Shown here in pieces: positions 43,646 to 55,684 of a stretch of DNA of 64,000 bases (positions are counted from its first letter, which is position 1; each line of letters opens with the position of its first letter). The notes below the pieces were generated by a model that did not search any database, was not told where the DNA came from, and worked only from the letters and a program-made list of their open reading frames with translations. Both the position numbers and the translations under genes were made by a program. The DNA is from Polyangium spumosum (GTDB taxonomy: Bacteria; Myxococcota_A; Polyangia; Polyangiales; Polyangiaceae), in the NCBI RefSeq assembly GCF_009649845.1, contig NZ_WJIE01000014.1, forward strand, positions 159,063 to 223,062. The letters are read 5' to 3'.

Positions 43646-45108
43646 TGCCCCGAATGGCGCGATGGATTGCCCTCCTCGCAGCGATCCCCCTCGGATTCGC
43701 GTGCTCCGACCCGCATGTCGACGCGAGCACGAGCGGGACCGGCGGCTCTTCATCGAGCGCGGGCGGCGGCTCGGGTGCTGGGACGGCCGGCGCGGGCGGA
43801 GCCACGCCGGCATCGTTCGAGCCCGGGGAAGAGCGGCCCGGGGGCGACACGACGATCGAGACGCGTGACGAAAAGAGCTTCTTGCGCCCCGCGGCGAATC
43901 TATCTCTGGAGCGGCTGGGGACGTTCGAGGCCGGGCTCGCGCTCTTCGACGTCGCCTGGACCGTGGGGGGCGAGGTCGATCGGGACGGACTCGGCCCGAC
44001 GTACGTCGGGACCTCCTGCCGGAGCTGCCATTTTCGAGGTGGCCGAGGCGCACCGCCGCCCCCCGGTCAGCCGATGACGTCGATGCTCGTGCGGCTGTCG
44101 ATCCCCTCGGAGGACGGCGCGACGTTCGTCCCCGATCCCCGCTATGGCGATCAGCTCCAGAACAAGGCCATCCCCGGCGTATCACCGGAGGGGTGGTTTT
44201 CTGTCGAATATGCCACGAAAGCAGGCTCGTACGCAGATGGCACAGCGTACGAGCTGCTCGAGCCGGCTTACCCTGCGCACGATCTCGCGTTCGGCCCCCT
44301 CGCGGCGGGGACCCGTATTTCACCACGGGTCGCGCAGCCGATGATCGGGCTCGGCTTGCTCGCCGCCGTCCGCGAGGAGGACATTGAGGCGCTGGTCGAT
44401 CCCGAGGATAAAAACGGCGACGGGATTCGCGGACGCAGGAACCATGTCTCCGTCGAGGGAGCGATCTCGCCCGGGCGCTTCGGGTGGAAAGCGAACGAGG
44501 TGGATCTCGCGCGCCAAACCGCCGGGGCCTTCCTCGGGGACATCGGCATCACCTCTCCTCTGCGCCCGACCGACAATTGCCCACCCGCGCAGGCGGGCTG
44601 CATCGCGGCCGCGGGCACGACGCTGGACATCGACGCGGCTCGCTTCGACGCGATCGTCCTACTTTCTCACCTCGTCGCCGTACCCTATCGCCCGGACGCC
44701 GCCGACCCCGAGGTGCTCCTCGGAAAGGCGCTGTTTTCGCAGGCGCGTTGCGGCGCGTGTCATACGCCATCGTTCGTCACCGGCCCACTCGCGGGTTTTC
44801 CCGAGGTAGAAGGCCAGCGGATCTACCCGTACACCGATCTCTTGATTCACGACATGGGACCGGGGCTCGCCGACGATCGCCCCGACCACGAGGCGGGAGG
44901 TCGCGATTTCCGGACGGCGCCGCTCTGGGGCGTCGGCATGACGAGCTCGGTCTCCGGACACACGCGTCTCCTGCACGACGGGCGCGCCCGGAGCATCGAG
45001 GAGGCCATCCTCTGGCACGGAGGCGAGGCCGAAGCCTCGCGCGAGGTATTCCGCGCATTCTCGGCGTCGGACAGGGCTCTGCTGCTTCGTTTCGTGGGTT
45101 CCCTCTGA
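43645..45108 (+). CDS. Di-heme oxidoreductase-family lipoprotein (DUF1111-like)
   Basis: The 487-residue product starts at MPRMARW, sharing its first base with the stop of the RCC1 gene before it. Lipobox PLGFAC, a Ser/Gly linker, then two heme c motifs: CRSCHFRG (about residue 130) and CGACHTPS (about 370). Family features include the ends DGRARSIEEAILWHGGEA, TAPLWGVGMT and PQPMIGLGLLAAV-like segments seen in di-heme thiol oxidoreductase/peroxidase proteins. In other bacteria this family is often in Fur-regulated iron-acquisition loci with imelysins, which agrees with the Fur-like site upstream of this operon. Function here: envelope redox enzyme (inferred). Confidence 0.9.
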   Translation: MPRMARWIALLAAIPLGFACSDPHVDASTSGTGGSSSSAGGGSGAGTAGAGGATPASFEPGEERPGGDTTIETRDEKSFLRPAANLSLERLGTFEAGLALFDVAWTVGGEVDRDGLGPTYVGTSCRSCHFRGGRGAPPPPGQPMTSMLVRLSIPSEDGATFVPDPRYGDQLQNKAIPGVSPEGWFSVEYATKAGSYADGTAYELLEPAYPAHDLAFGPLAAGTRISPRVAQPMIGLGLLAAVREEDIEALVDPEDKNGDGIRGRRNHVSVEGAISPGRFGWKANEVDLARQTAGAFLGDIGITSPLRPTDNCPPAQAGCIAAAGTTLDIDAARFDAIVLLSHLVAVPYRPDAADPEVLLGKALFSQARCGACHTPSFVTGPLAGFPEVEGQRIYPYTDLLIHDMGPGLADDRPDHEAGGRDFRTAPLWGVGMTSSVSGHTRLLHDGRARSIEEAILWHGGEAEASREVFRAFSASDRALLLRFVGSL

Positions 45109-45138
45109 CCGAGCGACGGACGCCTCTCTCGCCGTTGA

Positions 45139-48100
45139 TCAAATCCGCCGGCGTGCGCGGCCCATGGCGTAGGCAATGCCGCTCTGGAGCGTCCCCTTGG
45201 TGACGAGCCTGGCGAGGTCGAGGTCGAGCTCCACGATTGCGCGCGCGAAGTCGGGGCGCATGCCCGTCAGGACGACCTCGGCGCCGACCAGGCGGAGCGC
45301 GCTCGCCGATTGGAGCAATGCGCCCGCCGCGCGCGCGTCCACGCGCTTCATCCCCGTCACGTCGATGATGACCGTCCGCGCCCTGTGCTGCTGGGATCCG
45401 TGGAGGACCGCCTGCATCATCGCCTCGGCGCGTGGTGCGTCCATCGTCCCGATGAGGGGGAGCACGAGGATCTCCTCGGTGATCGGGATGAGCGGCATCG
45501 AGAGCTCCTCGAGCCGCGCGCCTTGCATCTGGATGATCTCCTCCTGAAGCGCGGCGCGCGCGCTCTCCGCTTGCGCGCGCTCCTCGAGCTCGCGCGAGAG
45601 GCGCTCGTTGGCCGCGGAGAGCTCCTCGGTGCGGAGGGCGATCCCCTGCTCGAGGTGCTGGTTGAGCTCCCGGAGCTCGGCGCTCACCGATTGCAGCCGA
45701 TCATAAAGCATCGCGTTCTCGATGGAGATGACCGCCTGCGCGCAGAGCATCTGCAAGAACTCCAGCCGCTCCTCGGCGAACGCGCCCGCGGTGCGGTTGT
45801 GCTCGAGGTACAAGACGCCGCGGCAACGGCCCTGGTGGGTCAATGCGACGGCGAGCACGCTCTGCGGGGCGGCGCTCCTCACGTGAGCGTCCGCCGCGAA
45901 ACGCGGATCACGCGTGGCGCTCTCCAGCACCAGCGGCTCTTGCGTGCGAGCCACGTATCGGACGACGGATTGGGCCAGATCCGCGCGCGCTTCGAGGGGG
46001 GTGTCGAGCCGGGACTCCACGAGATCCGGGCTGACCTGGAACCGGGCCTCGACGACCCACGTCCCGCCCCGCTCGAGGATCAAAAAGCCACGCTCCGCCC
46101 CGGCATTGGCGAGGATGATGCGCATCAGCCGCTCGATGAGCTGATCCAGGACGATCTCGCTGGAGAGCGCCTGCGCGGCGCGAACGGCTGTCGTCAGGTC
46201 GAGCAGCTTGCCGACCGTCGAACGGTTGGTGAGGGTCGTCGAGACAACCTCGACGGCAGGGGCGGGCGGCAGGGCCTGCGCAGACAGGAGGGCCCTGTGT
46301 CTTCTCTCGAGCTGCGCGACCTTGACCGAAGCGCCCCAGCGGAGGTAGCCATCATGAGCCTCGATCAAATACGTGCGGGCATTCTTCGATTGCCCCCGCC
46401 CGAGGAAGAAGAGGCCATACAGCTCGTTCGCGATCGCCTCGTCCTGCGCGAAGCCGTGCTTGCCGGCCAGCGCGATGGCCTGCTCGTAAGCGTCGATGGC
46501 TTCGCTGGGGCGCCCTTCGAGCCTCGCGATCTCGGCCGCGACGAGGGCGTGCCGATGGGCGGTGTTCTCCGGGCAGGCTTCCGCGAGCGAGGAGAGCTTG
46601 TCGCGATAACGCACGAGCCGCTCCAGGAGGCGCGGCCTCTCCTCGGGCGACGCGCCCGGGTGCACCGCGGCGAGCACGAGGCTCGCATGAAATGGCAGAT
46701 CGGTCGGCCAGTGATGTCCCACGACCGCCGCCGCGGCCTCCTCGGCGCGCTCGATGAGCGGGAGCGCCGCGGAGGGACGGTCGTGCAGGTAAAGCGTGAG
46801 CGTCTTGTAGGTGAAATAGAGGCCTCGGACAAACCCCATCGCGACCGGATCGAGGCCCGCGACCCACGCGGCCTCGTCGAACGCCTCGTCGCTGAAGGAC
46901 GCGGGGCTCTCGGTGTCTCCACGCATGCAGGCGATCGCCTGCTGGACCGCGAGGAGCTGCGCGCTCGACATGGGGTTCTGGATCCGCTTCAGGATGGCGC
47001 CGCTGCGGCGCACCTCCGCGGTCACGACGTCGAGCGGCTCGCCCATTCGAAAGAGCGTCACCGGGACGAAGACGCACGCGAACGAGCCATACACGAGCTC
47101 GCCCGACTGCAGGCTCAGCTCCCGGGCCCGCGCGAAATGCGGGAGCACCTGCCGCAGCGGATGCGCATAACCGGCGAACGTCGCGAACGACTGGGTCACC
47201 TTGCAGAGGAGCGCCGGGTCGCCGTGCGCCTCGGCGAGCCGGAGCCCGACCTCGCCAAAGACGCGGCTCTCGGCATAACGCCCGAGCGCCCCGGCCAGAT
47301 AGAACCCGTACGACACATAAGATTGAGCCGTCGCGCCGCAATGGCCACGCGTCATCCCGCGCAAGGTCTGCGTCGCGAGGACCAGCTTCCAGAACCGGAT
47401 GTCGGTGCAATACGCGGGGACCAGCAGATCGGGGAGGATCCGGGCCGCCGCGAGCTCCTCCGGGTCCGTGAGCTCGGGCGACGCGAGCAGCGCGCGGGCG
47501 CCCCCTTCCGCGAGGAGGTGCTCGATCCGCTGCGCCTCGCGCGTCGCGGCCTCCTCCGCCTCCTCCGGGGTCGGGGGGAGGTCGACGCCGAGCAGCGCGA
47601 GGCCCGCGCGCCCCGCGTCCATCGCCTCGGAGAACCGCCCGAGCGAGGCGTACATGATGACTCGCACGCCGTATGCGTCTGCGCGTTGCCACGCGCGGCC
47701 GGCCCGCCCGAGGATGAGGTCGATGAGCGCGTCGGCCTGGGCGGAGCGGCCCGCCATGGCCTCGCACTCCGCCTGATCCCGGACGAGCGCGAACGTCAGA
47801 TCGTCTTCGCCAGCCCACCCCTCGTCGTGGATCATTACGAAGCCCGCCGCGAGGAAGGCCGCCGCCTCGCTGTACGCGCCTTGTCCCTTCGCGGCTCGGC
47901 CGGCCTGCAGGTCGAGCCGCGCGACCGCCCGCCTCTCCGCGCCGTCCTGGAGGTGAGCGGCGCCCGCATTGAGCTGGCGGGCCGCCTCGAAGAGCTCCTC
48001 GGGCCGCGCGCCCTCGCCGAGCGCGAGGTGGAGCCGCCGTCCGATCCGCAGGTGAAGGCCGGCCCGGACCTCGGCCGGGGCCAGCGCGTACGCAGCCTGC

Positions 48101-50217
48101 TCGACGCGATCGTGCAGGAATCGATAACGCGCGTTGATCGCGGTATCCCCGTCCGCGGTATCGAAGCCACCTGCGACGCCCGGGACCTCGCCGTCCCCCG
48201 ACGTCGGCAGGAGCAGGTAGTCCTGATCCAGGGGCACGATGAACCCCTCCCGGAGCGCGGGCCATAACGATGCGGCCACGCGGCCCAGGGGCTCGTCGGC
48301 GATCGCATGCAGCGTCGCCAGGTCGAATTCGCGGCCGACGCACGCCGCGATGGATAACATCCGCTGGGCGCGAGGATCGAGCTGCCCGAGGCGCGTGGCC
48401 ATGAGATCGGCCACGTTGTCCGCGATCTGCGCCGCCGCGATCTCCGCGTCGTCCCACGTCCATCTCCCCTCGGCTCGATCCGCGCGGAAGAGGCCGTCGC
48501 GATGGAGCGCGAGGAGGAGCTGCGACAGGAAAAACGGATTGCCGCCCGTCTTTGCCCATAGCTGCCCGGCGAGCGTCCGGAGGCGCGCGGGATCGCTCCG
48601 CGGGAGCGTGTCCCCGAGCAGCCTCACGACGCTCCCCTCGTCGAGCGGGCGGATCGCGAGCTCCGTCAGGGTCACGCCCTGCTTCCGGATCTCGCTCAGC
48701 GTCAATCGAAGCGGGTGCGCGTCGTCCACCTCGGTGTCCCGATAGGCACCCAGGAGCACGACCGCGCGCCCGGCCGGATCCGTCGTGAGCAGGCGCATGA
48801 GCCAGAGCGACGCGGCGTCGGCCCATTGCAGATCGTCGATGAAGAAGACGAGCAAGCGCTGCGGGCCGGAGAGGGCGCGGACGAAGCTCTGCATCAGCAT
48901 CCCGAGCCTGTTCTGCACCTCGACGGGACCCGCGGAGGGGGCGGGCGGCTGCGGGCCGATGACACGCTCGAGCTCGGGGACGAGGTCGATGAGCAGCGCG
49001 CCGCCCTCGCCCAGCGCCGCGAGGAGCGCGCTCCGTCGCTCCGCGAACCGATCCGGCGGCTCGCTGAGCACGCCCTTCACGAGCTCGCGGAAGATCTGTA
49101 TGAACGCGCTGAACGGCATATCGCGGCGGAGCGCGTCGAACTTGCCGGCGACGAGCTGGCCCCCACGAAGCGCGAGGGCGCGCTGCACCTCCTGCACGAG
49201 CACCGATTTGCCGACGCCCGCCGCGCCTGCGAGCAGGACGATCTCCGCCTCGCCGCGGCTCATCCTGTCGAACGTCGAAAGGAGGGCCGCGACCTCGGCT
49301 TCGCGCCCGTAGAGCTTCTCCGGAATGGTCAGCGTATCGCGGATGTCCCTGCGCCCGAGCTCGAACGCCTCGACGGCGCCGCCGGCGTCGAGCGCCGTGA
49401 CGCACCTCGAGAGGTCGGCCGCGAGCGCGGCGGCCTGCTGATAACGGTCCTCCGCGGCCTTCGCGAGCAGCTTCATCACGATCGCCGACACGACCTCCGG
49501 GATCCCGCTCCGCCGCTCGTGAGGGGGCGCGGGCACCCTCGCGGCGTGGCTGTGCACCAGATCGATGGGGTCCTTTTCGTCGAACGGCGGGGCGCCGGTC
49601 AGCATTTCGTACATCGTGGCGCCGAGGGCGTAGAGATCCGCGCGGGAGTCCACCGTGCGCCGGAGGAGGCCCGTCTGCTCGGGGGCGATGTAGCAGAGCG
49701 TCCCTTCAATGAACGCGTGCCCCGCTGCCGGTGGGCTCTCGTGGGACAGGAGCGTGGCGATGCCGAAATCGATGAGCCGGACGTCGGCGGGGCGCTCTCC
49801 GACGAGGACATTGTTCGGGTTTATGTCTTTATGGATGACGCCGCGCGCGTGGACGCCGTCGAGGATCCGCGCGAGCGCGAGCGCGATGTCGAGGCAGGCG
49901 CGGAGCTCGAGCGGGCCGCGTCGCAGGCGGAGGGCGAGCGATTCGCCGCCGGTGTCCTCCAGGATGAGCGCGAGGCCGGCGCCGTACCCGACGAGCGCGT
50001 GGGCCTTGATGATGCCCGGGCCCTCCAGCATACGCAGGAGGGTGTGCTCGTGGCGCAACCTGGCCAGCTCGCGCGGGCGCGGGCGATCCCCCCTCGTCAC
50101 CTTGATCACGACAGGTGCGCGGTCGCTGTCTCGGAGGCCACGAAAAAGGGCCACCGCAGGCCCCTCGTGAATCAGCTCGCGTCCGGAATAACCTGGGATG
50201 AAGACCGTGGCGTCCAT
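45139..50217 (-). CDS. Giant Ser/Thr kinase - AAA ATPase - GAF - STAS signalling protein
   Basis: The 1692-residue protein starts at MDATVFIPGY; in-frame sequence upstream lacks kinase character. Domains: Hanks-type kinase (about 8-270; VIKVTRG, GVIHKDINPNNVLV with HKD in place of HRD, DFGIATL, APE-like APEQTG); AAA/predicted ATPase (about 285-560; Walker A GAAGVGKSVL, VFFIDDLQWAD); a long helical region; GAF (about 1335-1505); coiled coil (TEELSAANERLSRELEE); STAS (about 1580-1692; LVLPLIGTMDAPRAEAMM, IIDVTGMKRVDARAAGAL). The order resembles the ATPase-GAF-histidine-kinase giants but ends in an RsbR-type STAS domain. Both positions where RsbR has phosphorylated Thr read Ala. Confidence 0.9.
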   Translation of the reverse strand: MDATVFIPGYSGRELIHEGPAVALFRGLRDSDRAPVVIKVTRGDRPRPRELARLRHEHTLLRMLEGPGIIKAHALVGYGAGLALILEDTGGESLALRLRRGPLELRACLDIALALARILDGVHARGVIHKDINPNNVLVGERPADVRLIDFGIATLLSHESPPAAGHAFIEGTLCYIAPEQTGLLRRTVDSRADLYALGATMYEMLTGAPPFDEKDPIDLVHSHAARVPAPPHERRSGIPEVVSAIVMKLLAKAAEDRYQQAAALAADLSRCVTALDAGGAVEAFELGRRDIRDTLTIPEKLYGREAEVAALLSTFDRMSRGEAEIVLLAGAAGVGKSVLVQEVQRALALRGGQLVAGKFDALRRDMPFSAFIQIFRELVKGVLSEPPDRFAERRSALLAALGEGGALLIDLVPELERVIGPQPPAPSAGPVEVQNRLGMLMQSFVRALSGPQRLLVFFIDDLQWADAASLWLMRLLTTDPAGRAVVLLGAYRDTEVDDAHPLRLTLSEIRKQGVTLTELAIRPLDEGSVVRLLGDTLPRSDPARLRTLAGQLWAKTGGNPFFLSQLLLALHRDGLFRADRAEGRWTWDDAEIAAAQIADNVADLMATRLGQLDPRAQRMLSIAACVGREFDLATLHAIADEPLGRVAASLWPALREGFIVPLDQDYLLLPTSGDGEVPGVAGGFDTADGDTAINARYRFLHDRVEQAAYALAPAEVRAGLHLRIGRRLHLALGEGARPEELFEAARQLNAGAAHLQDGAERRAVARLDLQAGRAAKGQGAYSEAAAFLAAGFVMIHDEGWAGEDDLTFALVRDQAECEAMAGRSAQADALIDLILGRAGRAWQRADAYGVRVIMYASLGRFSEAMDAGRAGLALLGVDLPPTPEEAEEAATREAQRIEHLLAEGGARALLASPELTDPEELAAARILPDLLVPAYCTDIRFWKLVLATQTLRGMTRGHCGATAQSYVSYGFYLAGALGRYAESRVFGEVGLRLAEAHGDPALLCKVTQSFATFAGYAHPLRQVLPHFARARELSLQSGELVYGSFACVFVPVTLFRMGEPLDVVTAEVRRSGAILKRIQNPMSSAQLLAVQQAIACMRGDTESPASFSDEAFDEAAWVAGLDPVAMGFVRGLYFTYKTLTLYLHDRPSAALPLIERAEEAAAAVVGHHWPTDLPFHASLVLAAVHPGASPEERPRLLERLVRYRDKLSSLAEACPENTAHRHALVAAEIARLEGRPSEAIDAYEQAIALAGKHGFAQDEAIANELYGLFFLGRGQSKNARTYLIEAHDGYLRWGASVKVAQLERRHRALLSAQALPPAPAVEVVSTTLTNRSTVGKLLDLTTAVRAAQALSSEIVLDQLIERLMRIILANAGAERGFLILERGGTWVVEARFQVSPDLVESRLDTPLEARADLAQSVVRYVARTQEPLVLESATRDPRFAADAHVRSAAPQSVLAVALTHQGRCRGVLYLEHNRTAGAFAEERLEFLQMLCAQAVISIENAMLYDRLQSVSAELRELNQHLEQGIALRTEELSAANERLSRELEERAQAESARAALQEEIIQMQGARLEELSMPLIPITEEILVLPLIGTMDAPRAEAMMQAVLHGSQQHRARTVIIDVTGMKRVDARAAGALLQSASALRLVGAEVVLTGMRPDFARAIVELDLDLARLVTKGTLQSGIAYAMGRARRRI

Positions 50218-50570
50218 CTTACAGAGCGTTGCCCTTTCGGCCCCGAACGTCGTACGGGCCAAGGTTTCACAACGCGGAAAATCCGTCAACGACGATCCGA
50301 CCCTCATTTTCGTGTCCGGGCGACCAATGAATGACAACCGTACCGGTCACTACAAACAAATGCCGCGGCGCGCCAATCCGGCGGCGAAACGGGAGCTAGG
50401 TCGAACAATGTCCGTGCCTTCAAATCAAAATGCCGCGTGCGCCCAGGACGGTGCTATGCTGTCGTTATCTCGTGCGCGCCGACCCGTTCTGGATGGCTCA
50501 TGACCGCGCGGGTTGTCATGCGCGTCGGCGCGGCGGGATTGAAGTAACCATCGATGTCATGAGGTGACCC

Positions 50571-51032
50571 ATGTCCAAGAAAGCTCAGATCAGGCACAAG
50601 CTCGAGATCCAGGAGCTCGTCGCCAGGTTCGCCGATCTCGTGAACCGCAAGGCGATGAATGAAATGCACCACCTCTTCACGCCGGACGCGGTGCTCGACA
50701 TCCCCGGCTTCTCGCAGCACATCGTCGGCCGCGATAACATCATCACGTTCCTGACCGACATCCTGAGCCTCTGGAGCGGTATCGTCCAGGCGGTCCACTC
50801 CGGCACCGTGGAGCTCGTGTCGGACACGCACCCCCAGCGGGCCACGGGGCGCTGGTACCTGAGCGAGTTCGGCGTGAAGGAGGGCGTCGACACCTATGCA
50901 GGTGGCGTCTACAGCGATGACTACGTGCGGACGGCGAGCGGATACCGGTTCACCCGGCGTCGATTCGACCTGCTTTACCTCCGCGCCGGGGCGAGCGTCA
51001 CGGCCCAGCCGTTCCCCTCCGACCTGCCCTGA
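50571..51032 (+). CDS. NTF2/SnoaL-like protein
   Basis: This 153-residue soluble protein shows the cone-shaped NTF2 fold pattern: N-terminal helix LEIQELVARFADLVNRK, MHHLFTPDAVLDIPGF, GRDNIITFLTDIL, then the sheet VQAVHSGTVELVSD..ATGRWYLSEFG and RRRFDLLYLRAG. SnoaL-like proteins act as isomerases, hydrolases or binding proteins for small ligands; none can be named. A GAGGTG site precedes the ATG. The 353-bp gap upstream (50218-50570), shared with the divergent kinase, shows no convincing promoter. Confidence 0.85.
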   Translation: MSKKAQIRHKLEIQELVARFADLVNRKAMNEMHHLFTPDAVLDIPGFSQHIVGRDNIITFLTDILSLWSGIVQAVHSGTVELVSDTHPQRATGRWYLSEFGVKEGVDTYAGGVYSDDYVRTASGYRFTRRRFDLLYLRAGASVTAQPFPSDLP

Positions 51033-51080
51033 AAGCCTGCCCCGCGCCGACCTCGCGAGCCCCGAGGCGGGGCTCGCGCG

Positions 51081-52256
<1,176 letters not shown>

Positions 52257-52366
52257 CACGCGAGGGTGTCGCACGATGGTAAGGGCGTCAACAACCACGA
52301 ACCGCACGTCCCTGCGACAATCCATCGCGCCGATCCACGTACCCCACGCGCGGCGCCCGATCGTCC

Positions 52367-52397
52367 TTGACAACCCATAAGTGTTGGCTTATGGGTT
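52367..52397 (+). promoter_or_regulatory. ArsR-operon promoter with embedded operator; predicted leaderless mRNA
   Basis: TTGACA (52367-52372) and TATGGG (52390-52395) are 17 bases apart. A perfect 10-bp inverted repeat (AACCCATAAG / CTTATGGGTT, 6-base loop, 52372-52397) covers the spacer and the -10. The expected transcription start falls on or next to the A of the ATG at 52402. An ArsR dimer on this site would block RNA polymerase. Confidence 0.75.
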
Positions 52398-52401
52398 TGG
52401 C

Positions 52402-52731
52402 ATGCAGAGCGCGGCCGTGGTCGAAGACAAGGTCTTCCAGGCGCTGGCGGACCCCAGCCGCCGGGCGATCTTCGAGTCGCTCACGCGTGGCGAAGCTGCG
52501 GTGAAGGACCTCACGGCGCGCTTCGACATCTCGCAGCCGGCGGTCTCGCAGCACCTCGCCACGTTGAAAGACGCCGGCCTGGTGAAGGGCCGGCGCGAGG
52601 GGCGCTGCGTTTACTACCGGGTGGAGCCGCGCGGGATGAAGCCGCTCATCGACTGGATCGCGCACTACCGCGCCTTCTGGACGGAGCACGTCGATCGCCT
52701 CGAACGACTGCTGGAGAAAATGGACGAATGA
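52402..52731 (+). CDS. ArsR-family winged-helix regulator
   Basis: The 109-residue protein has the ArsR layout: VFQALADPSRRAIFESLTRGEAAV, recognition region FDISQPAVSQHLATLKDAGLV and wing KGRREGRCVYYRVEP. It lacks an obvious Cys metal site, so it probably senses something other than arsenic. ATG 52402 is preferred over the in-frame GTG at 52381, which lies inside the promoter/operator. Next gene starts within its stop (ATGA). It probably represses its own SRPBCC-UvrA operon. Confidence 0.93.
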   Translation: MQSAAVVEDKVFQALADPSRRAIFESLTRGEAAVKDLTARFDISQPAVSQHLATLKDAGLVKGRREGRCVYYRVEPRGMKPLIDWIAHYRAFWTEHVDRLERLLEKMDE

Positions 52732-53174
52732 ATCTCACCGACACGACCGCACAATCGCAGACGGAATCCATTTCATTCGAATTCGATTTGCATCATTCGC
52801 CCGAGAAGATCTGGCGCGCGCTCACCGACCCCGTGCTGCTCACCGAGTGGCTCCTGCCCGTCGCCGGGCTGAAGCTCGAGCCGGGGGCCGCGTTCACCTT
52901 CAAGACGCAGCCATACCCCGGGTGGGACGGCACCGTGAATTGCCGGATGCTCGAAATCGAAGCGCATAAAAAGCTCAGCTACGCGTGGGTCGTCGGCGAC
53001 ATGGAGCTCGACACCGTCGTGACGTTCACGCTCACGCCCACGGCGGCGGGCACGCGCCTGTCCCTCGTGCAATCGGGCTTCAAGCCGCACCAGAAGCAGA
53101 ACTTCGGCGGCGCGCGTTACGGCTGGAAGATGATGGGCGGCAAGCTCGTCGACCTGCTCGCGAGGGTCCCGTGA
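52728..53174 (+). CDS. SRPBCC/AHSA1-like protein
   Basis: The 148-residue soluble protein has the AHSA1/START-like fold: FEFDLHHSPEKIWRALTDPVLLTEWLLP, FKTQPYPGWDGTVNCRMLEIEAHKKLSYAWV, TVVTFTLTP..GTRLSLVQSGF. The family binds hydrophobic ligands or co-chaperones; ArsR-AHSA1 pairs are common in bacteria. It overlaps the ArsR gene by four bases and abuts the UvrA-like gene (stop TGA 53172-53174 inside GTGA). Confidence 0.92.
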   Translation: MNLTDTTAQSQTESISFEFDLHHSPEKIWRALTDPVLLTEWLLPVAGLKLEPGAAFTFKTQPYPGWDGTVNCRMLEIEAHKKLSYAWVVGDMELDTVVTFTLTPTAAGTRLSLVQSGFKPHQKQNFGGARYGWKMMGGKLVDLLARVP

Positions 53175-53176
53175 GC

Positions 53177-55546
<2,370 letters not shown>

Positions 55547-55556
55547 TCTCGCACGG

Positions 55557-55574
55557 ACGCCTGATCCGAGGCGT
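55557..55574 (+). terminator. Weak stem-loop after the UvrA-like gene
   Basis: A perfect 6-bp inverted repeat (ACGCCT-GATCCG-AGGCGT) starts ten bases after the UvrA stop, followed by a pyrimidine-rich stretch. It lies between convergent genes and could end either transcript; the stem is short. Confidence 0.3.
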
Positions 55575-55684
55575 ATCTCTCCAGCCTTCCCGCCTGGCGG
55601 CACGGGTTCGGTTCCATCTCGCGGACGAACGCGGACAAACAGGAGCGTACGACTGAATGAATCGAGGCGGGGCGATTTTCGAAA

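Noticed and set aside
45310..48267. Plus-strand open frame of nearly 1000 codons opposite the kinase-AAA-GAF-STAS gene
   Set aside because: Low-complexity Arg/Glu composition, no motif, and full overlap with a well-supported gene.
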